64,000 bases of DNA from JAADEM01 sp965371855 (GTDB lineage Bacteria > Bacteroidota > Bacteroidia > Bacteroidales > Marinilabiliaceae): assembly GCA_965371855.1 (NCBI GenBank), contig CBDUZZ010000001.1:58853-122852 (forward strand), given 5' to 3'. Of this stretch, positions 42,950 to 50,189 are shown piece after piece; the first letter of the stretch is position 1, and every line of letters starts with the position of its first letter. A model generated the notes under the pieces. That model saw nothing but the letters and a program-made list of their open reading frames with translations. It ran no database searches and was not told the origin of the DNA. The position numbers were made by a program, and so were the translations under genes.

Positions 42950-43762
42950 ATGGAAGAGCATCACCCAATATTTATATACATCTCCAAAATAATTTTCTTT
43001 CTCGGAAGGATTATGCTCTTTTTAAGATATAAAGTGAAACTAAAGGGAACAGATATATTATCCGGCAACAATCCAATGCTGTTTCTACCAAACCATCAGG
43101 CAATTGTTGACCCGATGTTGTTCATGACCCAAATTTACAAATTCACTACATGTGTTCCTGTCATTGCTTCAAATTATTATGACATGCCAGTCATTAAATC
43201 ACTTTTCAAAAAATGGGGCGCAATAAGAGTAAGTAATCTGCAACAAGGAAGTCGTAATGTAAAAGTATTAGATAATATTACCACTTCAGTGACTAAAGGT
43301 TTTAAACTTGGTAAAAATATTGTCCTCTACCCTTCCGGACAACTTCAGGCACAAGGATTGGAAAAGATACACAACAAACAAAGTGCTAAAAAAGTGATGG
43401 AAAACCTCCCCCCTGATGTAAGAGTTGTCGGAGTAAGGGTAGCCGGATTGTGGGGCAGCCTATGGTCAAAAGCCTGGACAGGTGATTCTCCCTACTTCTT
43501 TCTCACTCTGTTAAAAAGTATCTGGTATACTTTAGCCAATCTGATATTTTTTATACCTCATCGGGCTGTCAGCATTGAATTTGTTGATATCACTGAAGAG
43601 GCATTGGTAAAAGCAAAGTCAGACAGACAAGTATTTAACACTTTTCTTGAGAATTTTTATAACATACACGGTGAAGAAAAACCTCTTTTCCTTAAACATA
43701 TTTTTTATGCACCACAATCTAAAAGAGAGTTGCCTAAAACCATTAACCCGCATTATTCATGA
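42950..43762 (+). CDS. 1-acyl-glycerol-3-phosphate acyltransferase-like protein
   Basis: The 270-residue PlsC-type acyltransferase has the catalytic HX4D motif in FLPNHQAIVDPMLF (His49, Asp54), a membrane-proximal N-terminal helix and the second block KKWGAIRVSN. The third block reads LYPSGQLQAQG in place of the usual FPEGTRS, so the glutamate is replaced by serine. That block binds the phosphate of the acceptor, and its change suggests an acceptor other than plain lysophosphatidate. With the LplT-like transporter upstream, re-acylation of imported lysophospholipid is the best guess. Confidence 0.85.
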   Translation: MEEHHPIFIYISKIIFFLGRIMLFLRYKVKLKGTDILSGNNPMLFLPNHQAIVDPMLFMTQIYKFTTCVPVIASNYYDMPVIKSLFKKWGAIRVSNLQQGSRNVKVLDNITTSVTKGFKLGKNIVLYPSGQLQAQGLEKIHNKQSAKKVMENLPPDVRVVGVRVAGLWGSLWSKAWTGDSPYFFLTLLKSIWYTLANLIFFIPHRAVSIEFVDITEEALVKAKSDRQVFNTFLENFYNIHGEEKPLFLKHIFYAPQSKRELPKTINPHYS

Positions 43763-43806
43763 TGTCAGTTTGAGCCTGATATTTAAAATATGCACGTATT
43801 TTCGAT

Positions 43807-45279
43807 TTACTTCAACAAATACTCATTCATTCCGGCAGCCGCCTGACGACCATCGCCCATAGCAAGGATGACAGTTGCTCCTCCTCTTACAATATCACCC
43901 CCGGCAAACAGATCAGGAATAGATGTCTGCATAGTCTCTTCATTTACAACAATAGTTCCCCATCGTGTAACTTTCAGCTCAGGCAATGCAGCCGGAATCA
44001 GGGGATTTGGGGATACACCTACACTAACAATAACGGTATCAACATCAATATAATATTCTGATCCCTCAAGAGGTATCGGCCTGCGACGACCACTGGCATC
44101 AGGCTCTCCCAGCTCCATCTTCTGAACTCTCATTTTATTAACCCGTCCCATTTCATCAGCAAAATACTCTACCGGACTGTTTAAATTCAAAAACTCGATT
44201 CCCTCTTCCTGTGCATGTTTAATCTCCTCGATACGTGCAGGCATCTCGTCCATTGACCGACGATAGATTATCATGGCATGTTCAGCACCAAGGCGTTTAG
44301 CTGTACGAACCGAATCCATTGCAGTATTTCCTCCGCCAATAACTGCCACATTTTTACCTTCAAGCAAAGGCGTATCAGTGTCAGCCTCTGCTGCCTTCAT
44401 TAAGTTAACACGGGTAAGGTATTCATTCGAACTCAGTATCCCTAAATAATTCTCTCCCGGAATATTCATAAAACGTGGTAATCCGGCACCGCTTCCAACA
44501 AAGAAACTTTTATACCCTTCGGCACGAAGGTCATCAATCGTTGCAGTTTTCCCGACTATAAAATCAGTTTCAAACTTCACTCCCATCTTCCTCAGTCCGT
44601 CAATCTCAACATCAACAATTTCATTGGGTAGCCTAAACTCCGGTATACCGTACTTAAGTACTCCGCCTATTTCATGCAGCGCCTCAAAAACAGTAACATC
44701 ATACCCCATTTTTGCCATATCACCGGCAAAAGCCAATCCTGCAGGACCTGAGCCAATAGAGGCAACCTTAATTCCTTTTGCCCCTTCTATCTCAGGCACA
44801 GACATGACACCTGTCTCTCTCTCATAATCTGCTGCAAACCGCTCAAGATGGCCTATAGCAACAGCTTCCCTGCCTAATTTTACCTGATAAATACATCTCT
44901 CTTCACACTGCTTCTCCTGCGGACAAACACGACCACAAACTGCCGGTAAAGTACTTGTTTCTTTCAGCACTTTTGCAGCCTCAGCAAAGTCTCCAACTTC
45001 TATTTTTTTAATAAACTTAGGTATATTAATCTCAACCGGACATCCTGTAATACAAGTAGGATCAGGGCAATCGATACATCTATGAGCCTCTGCAACGGCT
45101 TGTATACTTGTAAGTCCTTTGTTAACCTCTATGTCCGATTTTATACGCTCAAGGGGTGACTCCTCGTTCATCAGAACACGTATTAACTCAAGTCGCTCTT
45201 TGTTTTTTATACTCTTACGCAATTCAGTTCTCCACTCCTGACTACGTTCATTCTTTAAATATTCTTTTGATACAGGCAT
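43807..45279 (-). CDS. nfnB: NADPH-binding subunit of Nfn transhydrogenase (GltA-like)
   Basis: The 490-residue protein has an N-terminal 4Fe-4S domain (AEAHRCIDCPDPTCITGCPVEINIPKFI and VCGRVCPQEKQCEERCIY), an FAD site (VASIGSGPAGLAFAGDMAKMGYDVTVFEALHEIGGVL) and an NADPH fold (VAVIGGGNTAMDSVRTAKRLGA). It resembles the small subunit of glutamate synthase, but no large subunit gene is nearby. Instead the gene starts five bases after an NfnA-like gene. The pair matches NADH-dependent reduced ferredoxin:NADP+ oxidoreductase, which bifurcates electrons between ferredoxin, NADH and NADPH in anaerobes. Confidence 0.92.
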   Translation of the reverse strand: MPVSKEYLKNERSQEWRTELRKSIKNKERLELIRVLMNEESPLERIKSDIEVNKGLTSIQAVAEAHRCIDCPDPTCITGCPVEINIPKFIKKIEVGDFAEAAKVLKETSTLPAVCGRVCPQEKQCEERCIYQVKLGREAVAIGHLERFAADYERETGVMSVPEIEGAKGIKVASIGSGPAGLAFAGDMAKMGYDVTVFEALHEIGGVLKYGIPEFRLPNEIVDVEIDGLRKMGVKFETDFIVGKTATIDDLRAEGYKSFFVGSGAGLPRFMNIPGENYLGILSSNEYLTRVNLMKAAEADTDTPLLEGKNVAVIGGGNTAMDSVRTAKRLGAEHAMIIYRRSMDEMPARIEEIKHAQEEGIEFLNLNSPVEYFADEMGRVNKMRVQKMELGEPDASGRRRPIPLEGSEYYIDVDTVIVSVGVSPNPLIPAALPELKVTRWGTIVVNEETMQTSIPDLFAGGDIVRGGATVILAMGDGRQAAAGMNEYLLK

Positions 45280-45284
45280 TTAAT

Positions 45285-46115
45285 CTAATTTTTCAATTTT
45301 GCAGTATACTCTTCAAAAGCTTTTTGTTCTATCTCTTTATATCCATTTAGCCGTAATAACATCTCATCAAAATCAACCTGATGAGCATCAAATTCCGGCC
45401 CGTCAATACATACAAACTTTGTTTGACCACCTACAGTCACTCTGCATGCTCCACACATACCTGTTCCATCAACCATAATTGTGTTTAAACTGGCCATTGT
45501 TGGAATACTATACTTTTTAGTTGTAAGAGCAGCAAACTTCATCATTATTGCAGATCCAATAACAACAGAAAGATCTACATTCTCCCTTTCTATAACTTTC
45601 TGTATTCCATCGGTAACCAATCCTTTTTCGCCATAAGAACCATCATCAGTCATGATAACAACATCATCGGAAAACTGCCTTATCTGCTCTTCTAAAATAA
45701 TAAGATCTTTACTCCTGGCTGCCAGAATTGTGATTACCCTGTTACCGGCATTTTTGAAAGCTTCAACTATTGGCAACAAAGGAGCAACACCAACTCCACC
45801 TCCACACATCAATACAGTACCAACTTTTTCTATATGTGTGGCCTGTCCGAGCGGGCCAACAACATCAGTAATAAAATCACCTACTTCAAGAGAAGCCAAT
45901 TTGGCGGATGAAACCCCAACTATCTGAATCACCAAAGTAATTGTTCCGTTTTCCACGGAGGAAGAAGCAATAGTTAAGGGTATCCTTTCCCCTTTTTCAT
46001 CAACCCTCACAATAACAAAATGGCCTGCTCGCCTTGCCTTAGCGATCCTGGGTGCATCTATTACTATTTTTACAACATTTTCTGAGAAATATTCTTTCTC
46101 AACTATTTTATTCAT
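45285..46115 (-). CDS. nfnA: NADH/FAD-binding subunit of Nfn transhydrogenase
   Basis: The 276-residue protein is a ferredoxin-NADP+ reductase-like flavoprotein: FAD-binding barrel (RAGHFVIVRVDEKGERIPLTIAS), NAD fold (VGTVLMCGGGVGVAPLLPIVEAFK) and C-terminal [2Fe-2S] site with cysteines in GTGMCGACRVTVGGQTKFVCIDGPEFDAHQVDF. It is usually annotated as sulfide dehydrogenase or dihydroorotate dehydrogenase electron-transfer subunit. Position directly before the GltA-like gene identifies it as the NfnA (alpha) subunit. The complex works in the cytosol and balances NADPH against reduced ferredoxin; its partners for ferredoxin are not encoded here. Confidence 0.92.
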   Translation of the reverse strand: MNKIVEKEYFSENVVKIVIDAPRIAKARRAGHFVIVRVDEKGERIPLTIASSSVENGTITLVIQIVGVSSAKLASLEVGDFITDVVGPLGQATHIEKVGTVLMCGGGVGVAPLLPIVEAFKNAGNRVITILAARSKDLIILEEQIRQFSDDVVIMTDDGSYGEKGLVTDGIQKVIERENVDLSVVIGSAIMMKFAALTTKKYSIPTMASLNTIMVDGTGMCGACRVTVGGQTKFVCIDGPEFDAHQVDFDEMLLRLNGYKEIEQKAFEEYTAKLKN

Positions 46116-46157
46116 GTATTAAGTATATCAAGTTATTAAGTTATCAAGTTTGTAAAG

Positions 46158-46177
46158 CCTGCCTGACGTCAGGCAGG
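46158..46177. repeat. Perfect 20-bp palindrome
   Basis: CCTGCCTGACGTCAGGCAGG is its own reverse complement. A close relative, CCTGCCTGTAGCAGGCAGG, lies inside the repeat at 51697-51897, so this is a dispersed palindromic word. It lies in the divergent gap between the Nfn and rubredoxin genes. Confidence 0.75.
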
Positions 46178-46319
46178 TTAAAAGAACATTGGACATTAGA
46201 GTTTTAATTAACACTAATTTCCTTTAACATTCAAAGATAAAAAGTATGATCCAAAATAATGCAATTATTATGTAATAATAAAACATTTACAAATATTAAT
46301 TTCTATACAATAGGTTTAT

Positions 46320-46368
46320 GTCTGATTTTTAATTAAATTAATCAGTCGTTAATCAATAAAAATCAGAC
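46320..46368. promoter_or_regulatory. Inverted repeat at the start of the flavin reductase-rubredoxin gene
   Basis: GTCTGATTTTTA (46320-46331) and TAAAAATCAGAC (46357-46368) are exact reverse complements with a 25-base spacer that itself contains TTAATC twice. The right arm ends two bases before the ATG at 46371. It could be a redox-regulator operator or an mRNA hairpin over the ribosome site. TAGGTTTA (46311-46318) just upstream resembles a -7 promoter box. Confidence 0.5.
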
Positions 46369-46370
46369 AG

Positions 46371-47078
46371 ATGAAAATAGAAGCTTTTTTCAACATTTCT
46401 TACGGATTGTACATAATATCAACAACACATGACGGCAAAAAAAACGGATATATTGGCAATACAGTTTTTCAGGTAACTGCCGAACCGGCACAATTAGCCA
46501 TTAGCTGCAGTAAAAATAATTATTCCTGTTCTATGATTGAAACTTCAGGGATATTCTCTGTATCTGTTTTGAAACAAAACATTAAACAAGATATTATCGG
46601 AACCTTTGGTTACAACACAGGGAAAGATATAGATAAATTTAAAAGCATTGAGTATTTGGAAACAGAAAACAATACTCCTGTTGTTACAGAAGACTGTCTT
46701 GCCTGGTTTGAGTGTAAAGTCATTAAACAAGTTGATGTTGGGTCACATATTATTTTCATTGCAGAGGTTATTGATAATGACATTCTTGAAAAAAACGGCA
46801 TTCCGCTTACCTACTCTTATTATCATGAAATAAAACGTGGCCTCGCACCTAAAAATGCACCAACATATATTGATAAAAGTTTATTGACAGAAGACACTTC
46901 AAATACACCTGACACACAAAAATACCGTTGTCTTGCATGTGGTTACATTTATGATCCAGCCATAGGAGATGAGAATGCCGGGATTGAGCCGGGAACACCG
47001 TTTGAAAACCTCCCTAACGACTGGGTATGCCCCACATGCGGATCTCCAAAAGATATGTTTGAACCACTTGCCTATTAA
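46371..47078 (+). CDS. Flavin reductase-rubredoxin fusion (high molecular weight rubredoxin)
   Basis: The 235-residue protein has an FMN-binding flavin reductase-like domain (about 1-165; ISYGLYIISTTHDGKKNGYIGNTVFQVTAEPAQLAISCSKNNYS) and a C-terminal rubredoxin (about 182-235) with CLACGYIYDP and CPTCGSP, both iron-binding CxxC pairs. Similar fusions, called Hrb or NADH:rubredoxin reductases, carry electrons to flavodiiron proteins or rubrerythrin in anaerobes. The rubrerythrin gene follows 57 bases downstream, so electron delivery to it is likely. The inverted repeat just before the start points to specific regulation. Confidence 0.9.
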   Translation: MKIEAFFNISYGLYIISTTHDGKKNGYIGNTVFQVTAEPAQLAISCSKNNYSCSMIETSGIFSVSVLKQNIKQDIIGTFGYNTGKDIDKFKSIEYLETENNTPVVTEDCLAWFECKVIKQVDVGSHIIFIAEVIDNDILEKNGIPLTYSYYHEIKRGLAPKNAPTYIDKSLLTEDTSNTPDTQKYRCLACGYIYDPAIGDENAGIEPGTPFENLPNDWVCPTCGSPKDMFEPLAY

Positions 47079-47135
47079 AACTTACAAAAAATATAATAAT
47101 CCAATTATTTTAAAATCTCAAAAAAAAACAGAAAA

Positions 47136-47711
47136 ATGAAAAGTTTAAAAGGAACACAAACAGAGCAGAACCTGCTCAAGGCTTTTGCCGGCGAATCACA
47201 AGCCAGAATGCGCTATGACTATTTCTCGAAGCAGGCCAAAAAAGATGGACTGGAACAAATTTCAGCCATTTTTGCTGAAACAGCATTAAATGAGAAAGAA
47301 CATGCCAAACGTTTTTTTAAGTTTCTTGAGGGAGGTGCTGTTGAAATTACAGCAGCTTATCCTGCCGGTAAAATAGGAACAACCTTAGAAAACCTTAAGG
47401 CTTCTGCCGACGGTGAAAATGAGGAGTGGACAGAACTGTATCCTGAGTTTGCCCGCATTGCCGAGGAAGAAGGATTCAAAGAAGTTGCTGTAGCTTTTAA
47501 AATGATAGCAAAAGTAGAAAAAGCTCACGAAGATCGTTACAGGACTCTTTACAACAATCTTGAAGAGGGGAAGGTATTCAAACGAAACGGAAAAGTAATT
47601 TGGAAATGCCGTAATTGCGGATATATTCACGAAAGTGAAAATGCACCAAAAATCTGTCCTGCTTGTTTACACCCTCAGTCCTATTTCGAAATTAAAGAGA
47701 GTAATTATTGA
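47136..47711 (+). CDS. rbr: Rubrerythrin
   Basis: The 191-residue protein begins SLKGTQTEQNLLKAFAGESQARMRYDYF, has the two EXXH-type diiron motifs (ALNEKEHAKRFF about 53-64 and VEKAHEDRYR about 128-137) and a C-terminal rubredoxin-like iron site (CRNCGYIHESENAPKICPACLHPQSYFEI). Rubrerythrin reduces hydrogen peroxide to water and protects anaerobes from oxygen. Length and order are those of classical rubrerythrins. The gene upstream encodes a rubredoxin fusion that may be its electron donor. Confidence 0.96.
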   Translation: MKSLKGTQTEQNLLKAFAGESQARMRYDYFSKQAKKDGLEQISAIFAETALNEKEHAKRFFKFLEGGAVEITAAYPAGKIGTTLENLKASADGENEEWTELYPEFARIAEEEGFKEVAVAFKMIAKVEKAHEDRYRTLYNNLEEGKVFKRNGKVIWKCRNCGYIHESENAPKICPACLHPQSYFEIKESNY

Positions 47712-47760
47712 TGTGATGATGCGAAGTGATAGCGGATTTTCGTGCAACGCAATATTTCAA

Positions 47761-47789
47761 CCCTCCAAGAGTTACAAACTCCTGGAGGG
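47761..47789. terminator. Stem-loop after rubrerythrin
   Basis: CCCTCCAAGAGTT (47761-47773) and AACTCCTGGAGGG (47777-47789) pair at 12 of 13 positions around ACA. No T-run follows. It lies between the convergent rubrerythrin and DUF4494 genes and can serve both; the preceding GTGCAACGCAATATTTCAA suggests a dispersed repeat rather than a dedicated terminator. Confidence 0.55.
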
Positions 47790-47827
47790 ATTATAAAAGA
47801 ATACTGTTCAAGTTATGATGCAACACA

Positions 47828-48310
47828 TCATTCCTCTTCAACCTCTTCCAGTGGTTTCAAATTCTCCGGAATATCTTCATCTTTAAAATAAGGGAAAAAA
47901 TCGAGAATGGGGCTTTCAGCAATGGCATTAATTTCGTAGTCGACAGTCATACCCTTCATGCTTTCATTAATTTTATCAAATGCATCTTTCACATCATTTG
48001 CCAAGACCAGAATCTGATTTGATATTTTTTTCTCTTTACCGGCTTCTTCGTCAATTGACACAAACGAAACTTTACTTTTAAACCACCTGTCACCATCATC
48101 AAAAGGGAAAATATCGGTGTAATTAGCCTTCCTGATACCTGTTATCATAAACTCACCCCTGATCATCGACTCCATCTCTTTATAAATTCGTGTTTCAGCC
48201 TCAGTAAAAGATATAGCATCTATAAGATATGTTTCTGTTACTTTTTTCTCTTTCCCTGATAGTTCGTCAATTTTTGTATACTTTACCTTACACTCAAATA
48301 AATTTTGCAT
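47828..48310 (-). CDS. DUF4494 family protein
   Basis: The 160-residue protein consists of two similar halves, LFECKVKYTKIDELSGKEKKVTETYLIDAISFTEAETRIYKEM (about 3-45) and WFKSKVSFVSIDEEAGKEKKISNQILVLANDVKDAFDKINESM (about 76-118). Each is a strand-turn-helix unit. This family (DUF4494) is restricted to Bacteroidota and usually is single-copy and conserved. No signal peptide is present, so it acts in the cytosol. The function is unknown. The internal duplication is plainly visible in the protein. Confidence 0.85.
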   Translation of the reverse strand: MQNLFECKVKYTKIDELSGKEKKVTETYLIDAISFTEAETRIYKEMESMIRGEFMITGIRKANYTDIFPFDDGDRWFKSKVSFVSIDEEAGKEKKISNQILVLANDVKDAFDKINESMKGMTVDYEINAIAESPILDFFPYFKDEDIPENLKPLEEVEEE

Positions 48311-48369
48311 TCTATTATTCTTTTTAATTTGTGAGCGGCAAAGATAAAAATAAGTCTAATAAATAAAAA

Positions 48370-49548
48370 CTAAAAAGCTTCTTTGAATGTAATGTAAAAA
48401 CCATGTTCTTGTTTGCCGAATCCGGCATCCACCCTGATATTCATTCTTTCACGCACTTCAAATCTAAATCCTAATCCGGCATTAGGCAACCAACTTGTCA
48501 TTTCACCCGTTTTTTCTCCAACACTACCTGTTCCTACCCATGTAACATATCCAAACCGGCTGTTATAATTGCCCTTTTTATTTAATCTCTTACGCTTAAA
48601 CATGTGTCGGTATTCAATAACTGCCGTTAATAGTTTTTGATCTCTGAAGCGCCCCAGTGTATATCCACGTAAATCATCTTTTCCACCTATCATCGACAAA
48701 TCCGTCCAGGGAACAAAAGCACCTTCCGTATAAATACTTTTCACCTGCCAGGCTAAAACTCTTCTTTTCCTCCTGATGGTTTTATATTGTCTGTATATAA
48801 TCTCTGTTTTCAGATATTGTGCATCACTCTCAATCCAGTCATTATAATAAACAGCACTACCACCAAGATACCAGCCATGATAAGCATTGGATGGAAAATC
48901 CCTTGAATCATATTCAAAAGCAACACCAAAACCCATCGGGAGAAACTTAACTCCTTGATCTTTTACATACTCATCCTGAGCCATGTAGTCATTCATCTCA
49001 TTTGCCTTAGTAAAATTGACATCAATAACGGGTCCAAGAAACAGACTATTTCCCAGGTTAAACATAAACCTCTCCCTTATTTTAAAATACTTTCTGACGT
49101 ATGCAGTTGTGGAATCAGATTTTTCAACACTAATACCTTTACTATATCCTACTCCCCAATAGTTATCAGGCATATCTTTATATTGAAATTCACCTATTAT
49201 GCGAAATTTATCATTAACCCAAAATATTTCATTGTTGATCACCAAATTAATTGCACCGGATGTAGAATAACCAAAAGAAAACGGAATAGATGAATAATTC
49301 AATTTTGCATCATCCTTATGGACTTTAAAACTCATTAAACCTCCCCCTGCAAGCATCCATGATGTTTCAGGAGAATAAGTAGGTGCAATATATGGTGCAA
49401 TTTTAAAAGCTCCGAAACTAACTTTTGCAAAACGTAAAGTGTCAATATTATTCAACACTTTCTCAGATAAAGAATCTATTTGAGCATTTCCACTGGTAAG
49501 TATGAAACACAGAAGAAGATTAATAATAAAAAACTTCTTAATATTCAT
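48370..49548 (-). CDS. Omp85/BamA-like outer membrane protein
   Basis: The 392-residue protein has a signal peptide (FFIINLLLCFILTSGNAQ) and is a barrel of alternating strands without recognisable POTRA domains. GVAFEYDSRDFPSNAYHGWYLGGSAVYY and GKDDLRGYTLGRFRDQKLLTAVIEYRHMF match the conserved strands of the BamA/TamA surface antigen family, where the second contains the (V/I)RG(F/Y) motif, here LRGY. The C-terminus is an aromatic strand (GFYITFKEAF). Without POTRA domains it is unlikely to be BamA itself. A passive or lipid-related role is possible. Confidence 0.85.
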   Translation of the reverse strand: MNIKKFFIINLLLCFILTSGNAQIDSLSEKVLNNIDTLRFAKVSFGAFKIAPYIAPTYSPETSWMLAGGGLMSFKVHKDDAKLNYSSIPFSFGYSTSGAINLVINNEIFWVNDKFRIIGEFQYKDMPDNYWGVGYSKGISVEKSDSTTAYVRKYFKIRERFMFNLGNSLFLGPVIDVNFTKANEMNDYMAQDEYVKDQGVKFLPMGFGVAFEYDSRDFPSNAYHGWYLGGSAVYYNDWIESDAQYLKTEIIYRQYKTIRRKRRVLAWQVKSIYTEGAFVPWTDLSMIGGKDDLRGYTLGRFRDQKLLTAVIEYRHMFKRKRLNKKGNYNSRFGYVTWVGTGSVGEKTGEMTSWLPNAGLGFRFEVRERMNIRVDAGFGKQEHGFYITFKEAF

Positions 49549-49583
49549 TATTTGACTAATTGCTATTTCCGATTATAAAAGCT

Positions 49584-49739
49584 TAATTAGTGTCTGCAAG
49601 AAAACATGACACGGATCGTCATTGCGAGTACGTTAGGACGAAGCAATCTGTTGATATTCAATAGAGATTGCTTCACTCGTACCTCGTTCGCAATGACGCA
49701 AACCTCTAAATTTGATAGTTTTCTTGCAGACACTAATTA
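49584..49739. mobile_element. MITE-like element with 22-bp perfect terminal inverted repeats
   Basis: Bases 49584-49605 and 49718-49739 are exact reverse complements and contain GTCTGCAAGAAAAC. The inside folds further: GTCATTGCGA near the left with GCAATGAC near the right, and GAAGCAATCT with AGATTGCTTC. The whole 156 bases can form one long hairpin. There is no coding capacity. A degraded second copy lies at 51697-51897. The remainder of the gap 49549-49867 shows only a small inverted repeat near 49818. Confidence 0.8.
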
Positions 49740-49817
49740 CAAAAATAAGAAATAAAAATAACAACGCTATCATTTATTTCCCATGCAATTTAACACATTT
49801 TATAATTCTTTAATACG

Positions 49818-49842
49818 TATGACATACATTTCGTTTGTCATA
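49818..49842. promoter_or_regulatory. Inverted repeat before the carrier-protein-like gene
   Basis: TATGACA (49818-49824) and TGTCATA (49836-49842) form a perfect seven-base dyad with an 11-base spacer, 25 bases before ATG 49868. It has the size of a dimeric repressor site. Confidence 0.4.
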
Positions 49843-49867
49843 TCCTTGAAATTAAACAAAAACAGAC

Positions 49868-50107
49868 ATGAAACTTGATACAATCAGACGGGATTTATAT
49901 CGTGTATTTAGAAAAACAGGAGTCCCCAAAAAGTTAATTGATGATAACGCCACGCTTAATGAGGATTTGTTTTTGGACGAAAATGACATGACATGTTTTT
50001 TATATTTACTGGAAACAAACTTTGATGTAACTCTTAAAAATGATGAGATTTCAGAACTGGTTTCGGTAAAAGACACCATAAATTACTTACAATCTCATTG
50101 TGCCTAA
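49868..50107 (+). CDS. Acyl-carrier-protein-like protein lacking the phosphopantetheine serine
   Basis: The 79-residue protein follows the helical pattern of acyl carrier proteins: IRRDLYRVFRKTGVPKKLIDDNATLNEDLFLDENDMTCFLYLLETNFDVTLKNDEISELVSVKDTINYLQSH. The position normally reading DSL in GLDSLD is Asp37-Glu38-Asn39, so the serine that carries phosphopantetheine is replaced by glutamate. It therefore cannot be loaded in the normal way. It stands alone with its own terminator. Options are a pseudo-carrier with a regulatory role, or a related four-helix fold. The homology is inferred from pattern only. Confidence 0.65.
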   Translation: MKLDTIRRDLYRVFRKTGVPKKLIDDNATLNEDLFLDENDMTCFLYLLETNFDVTLKNDEISELVSVKDTINYLQSHCA

Positions 50108-50132
50108 ACGTTTTTCAATAACCAATAAATAT

Positions 50133-50166
50133 AATAGGTTACTCTAATTTAGGGTAACCTATTTTT
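50133..50166 (+). terminator. Rho-independent terminator
   Basis: AATAGGTTAC (50133-50142) pairs with GTAACCTATT (50154-50163), with inner pairs extending the stem, followed by TTTT. It lies after the carrier-like gene and before the convergent STN protein gene. Confidence 0.8.
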
Positions 50167-50189
50167 GTCCTTTGTATGATCGGTTATTT

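Noticed and set aside
43807..45279. Small subunit of NADPH-dependent glutamate synthase
   Set aside because: No large subunit is nearby, and the five-base spacing to an NfnA-type gene identifies the pair as a transhydrogenase.
48370..49548. BamA, the essential outer membrane assembly protein
   Set aside because: At 392 residues it has only the barrel part and no POTRA domains.
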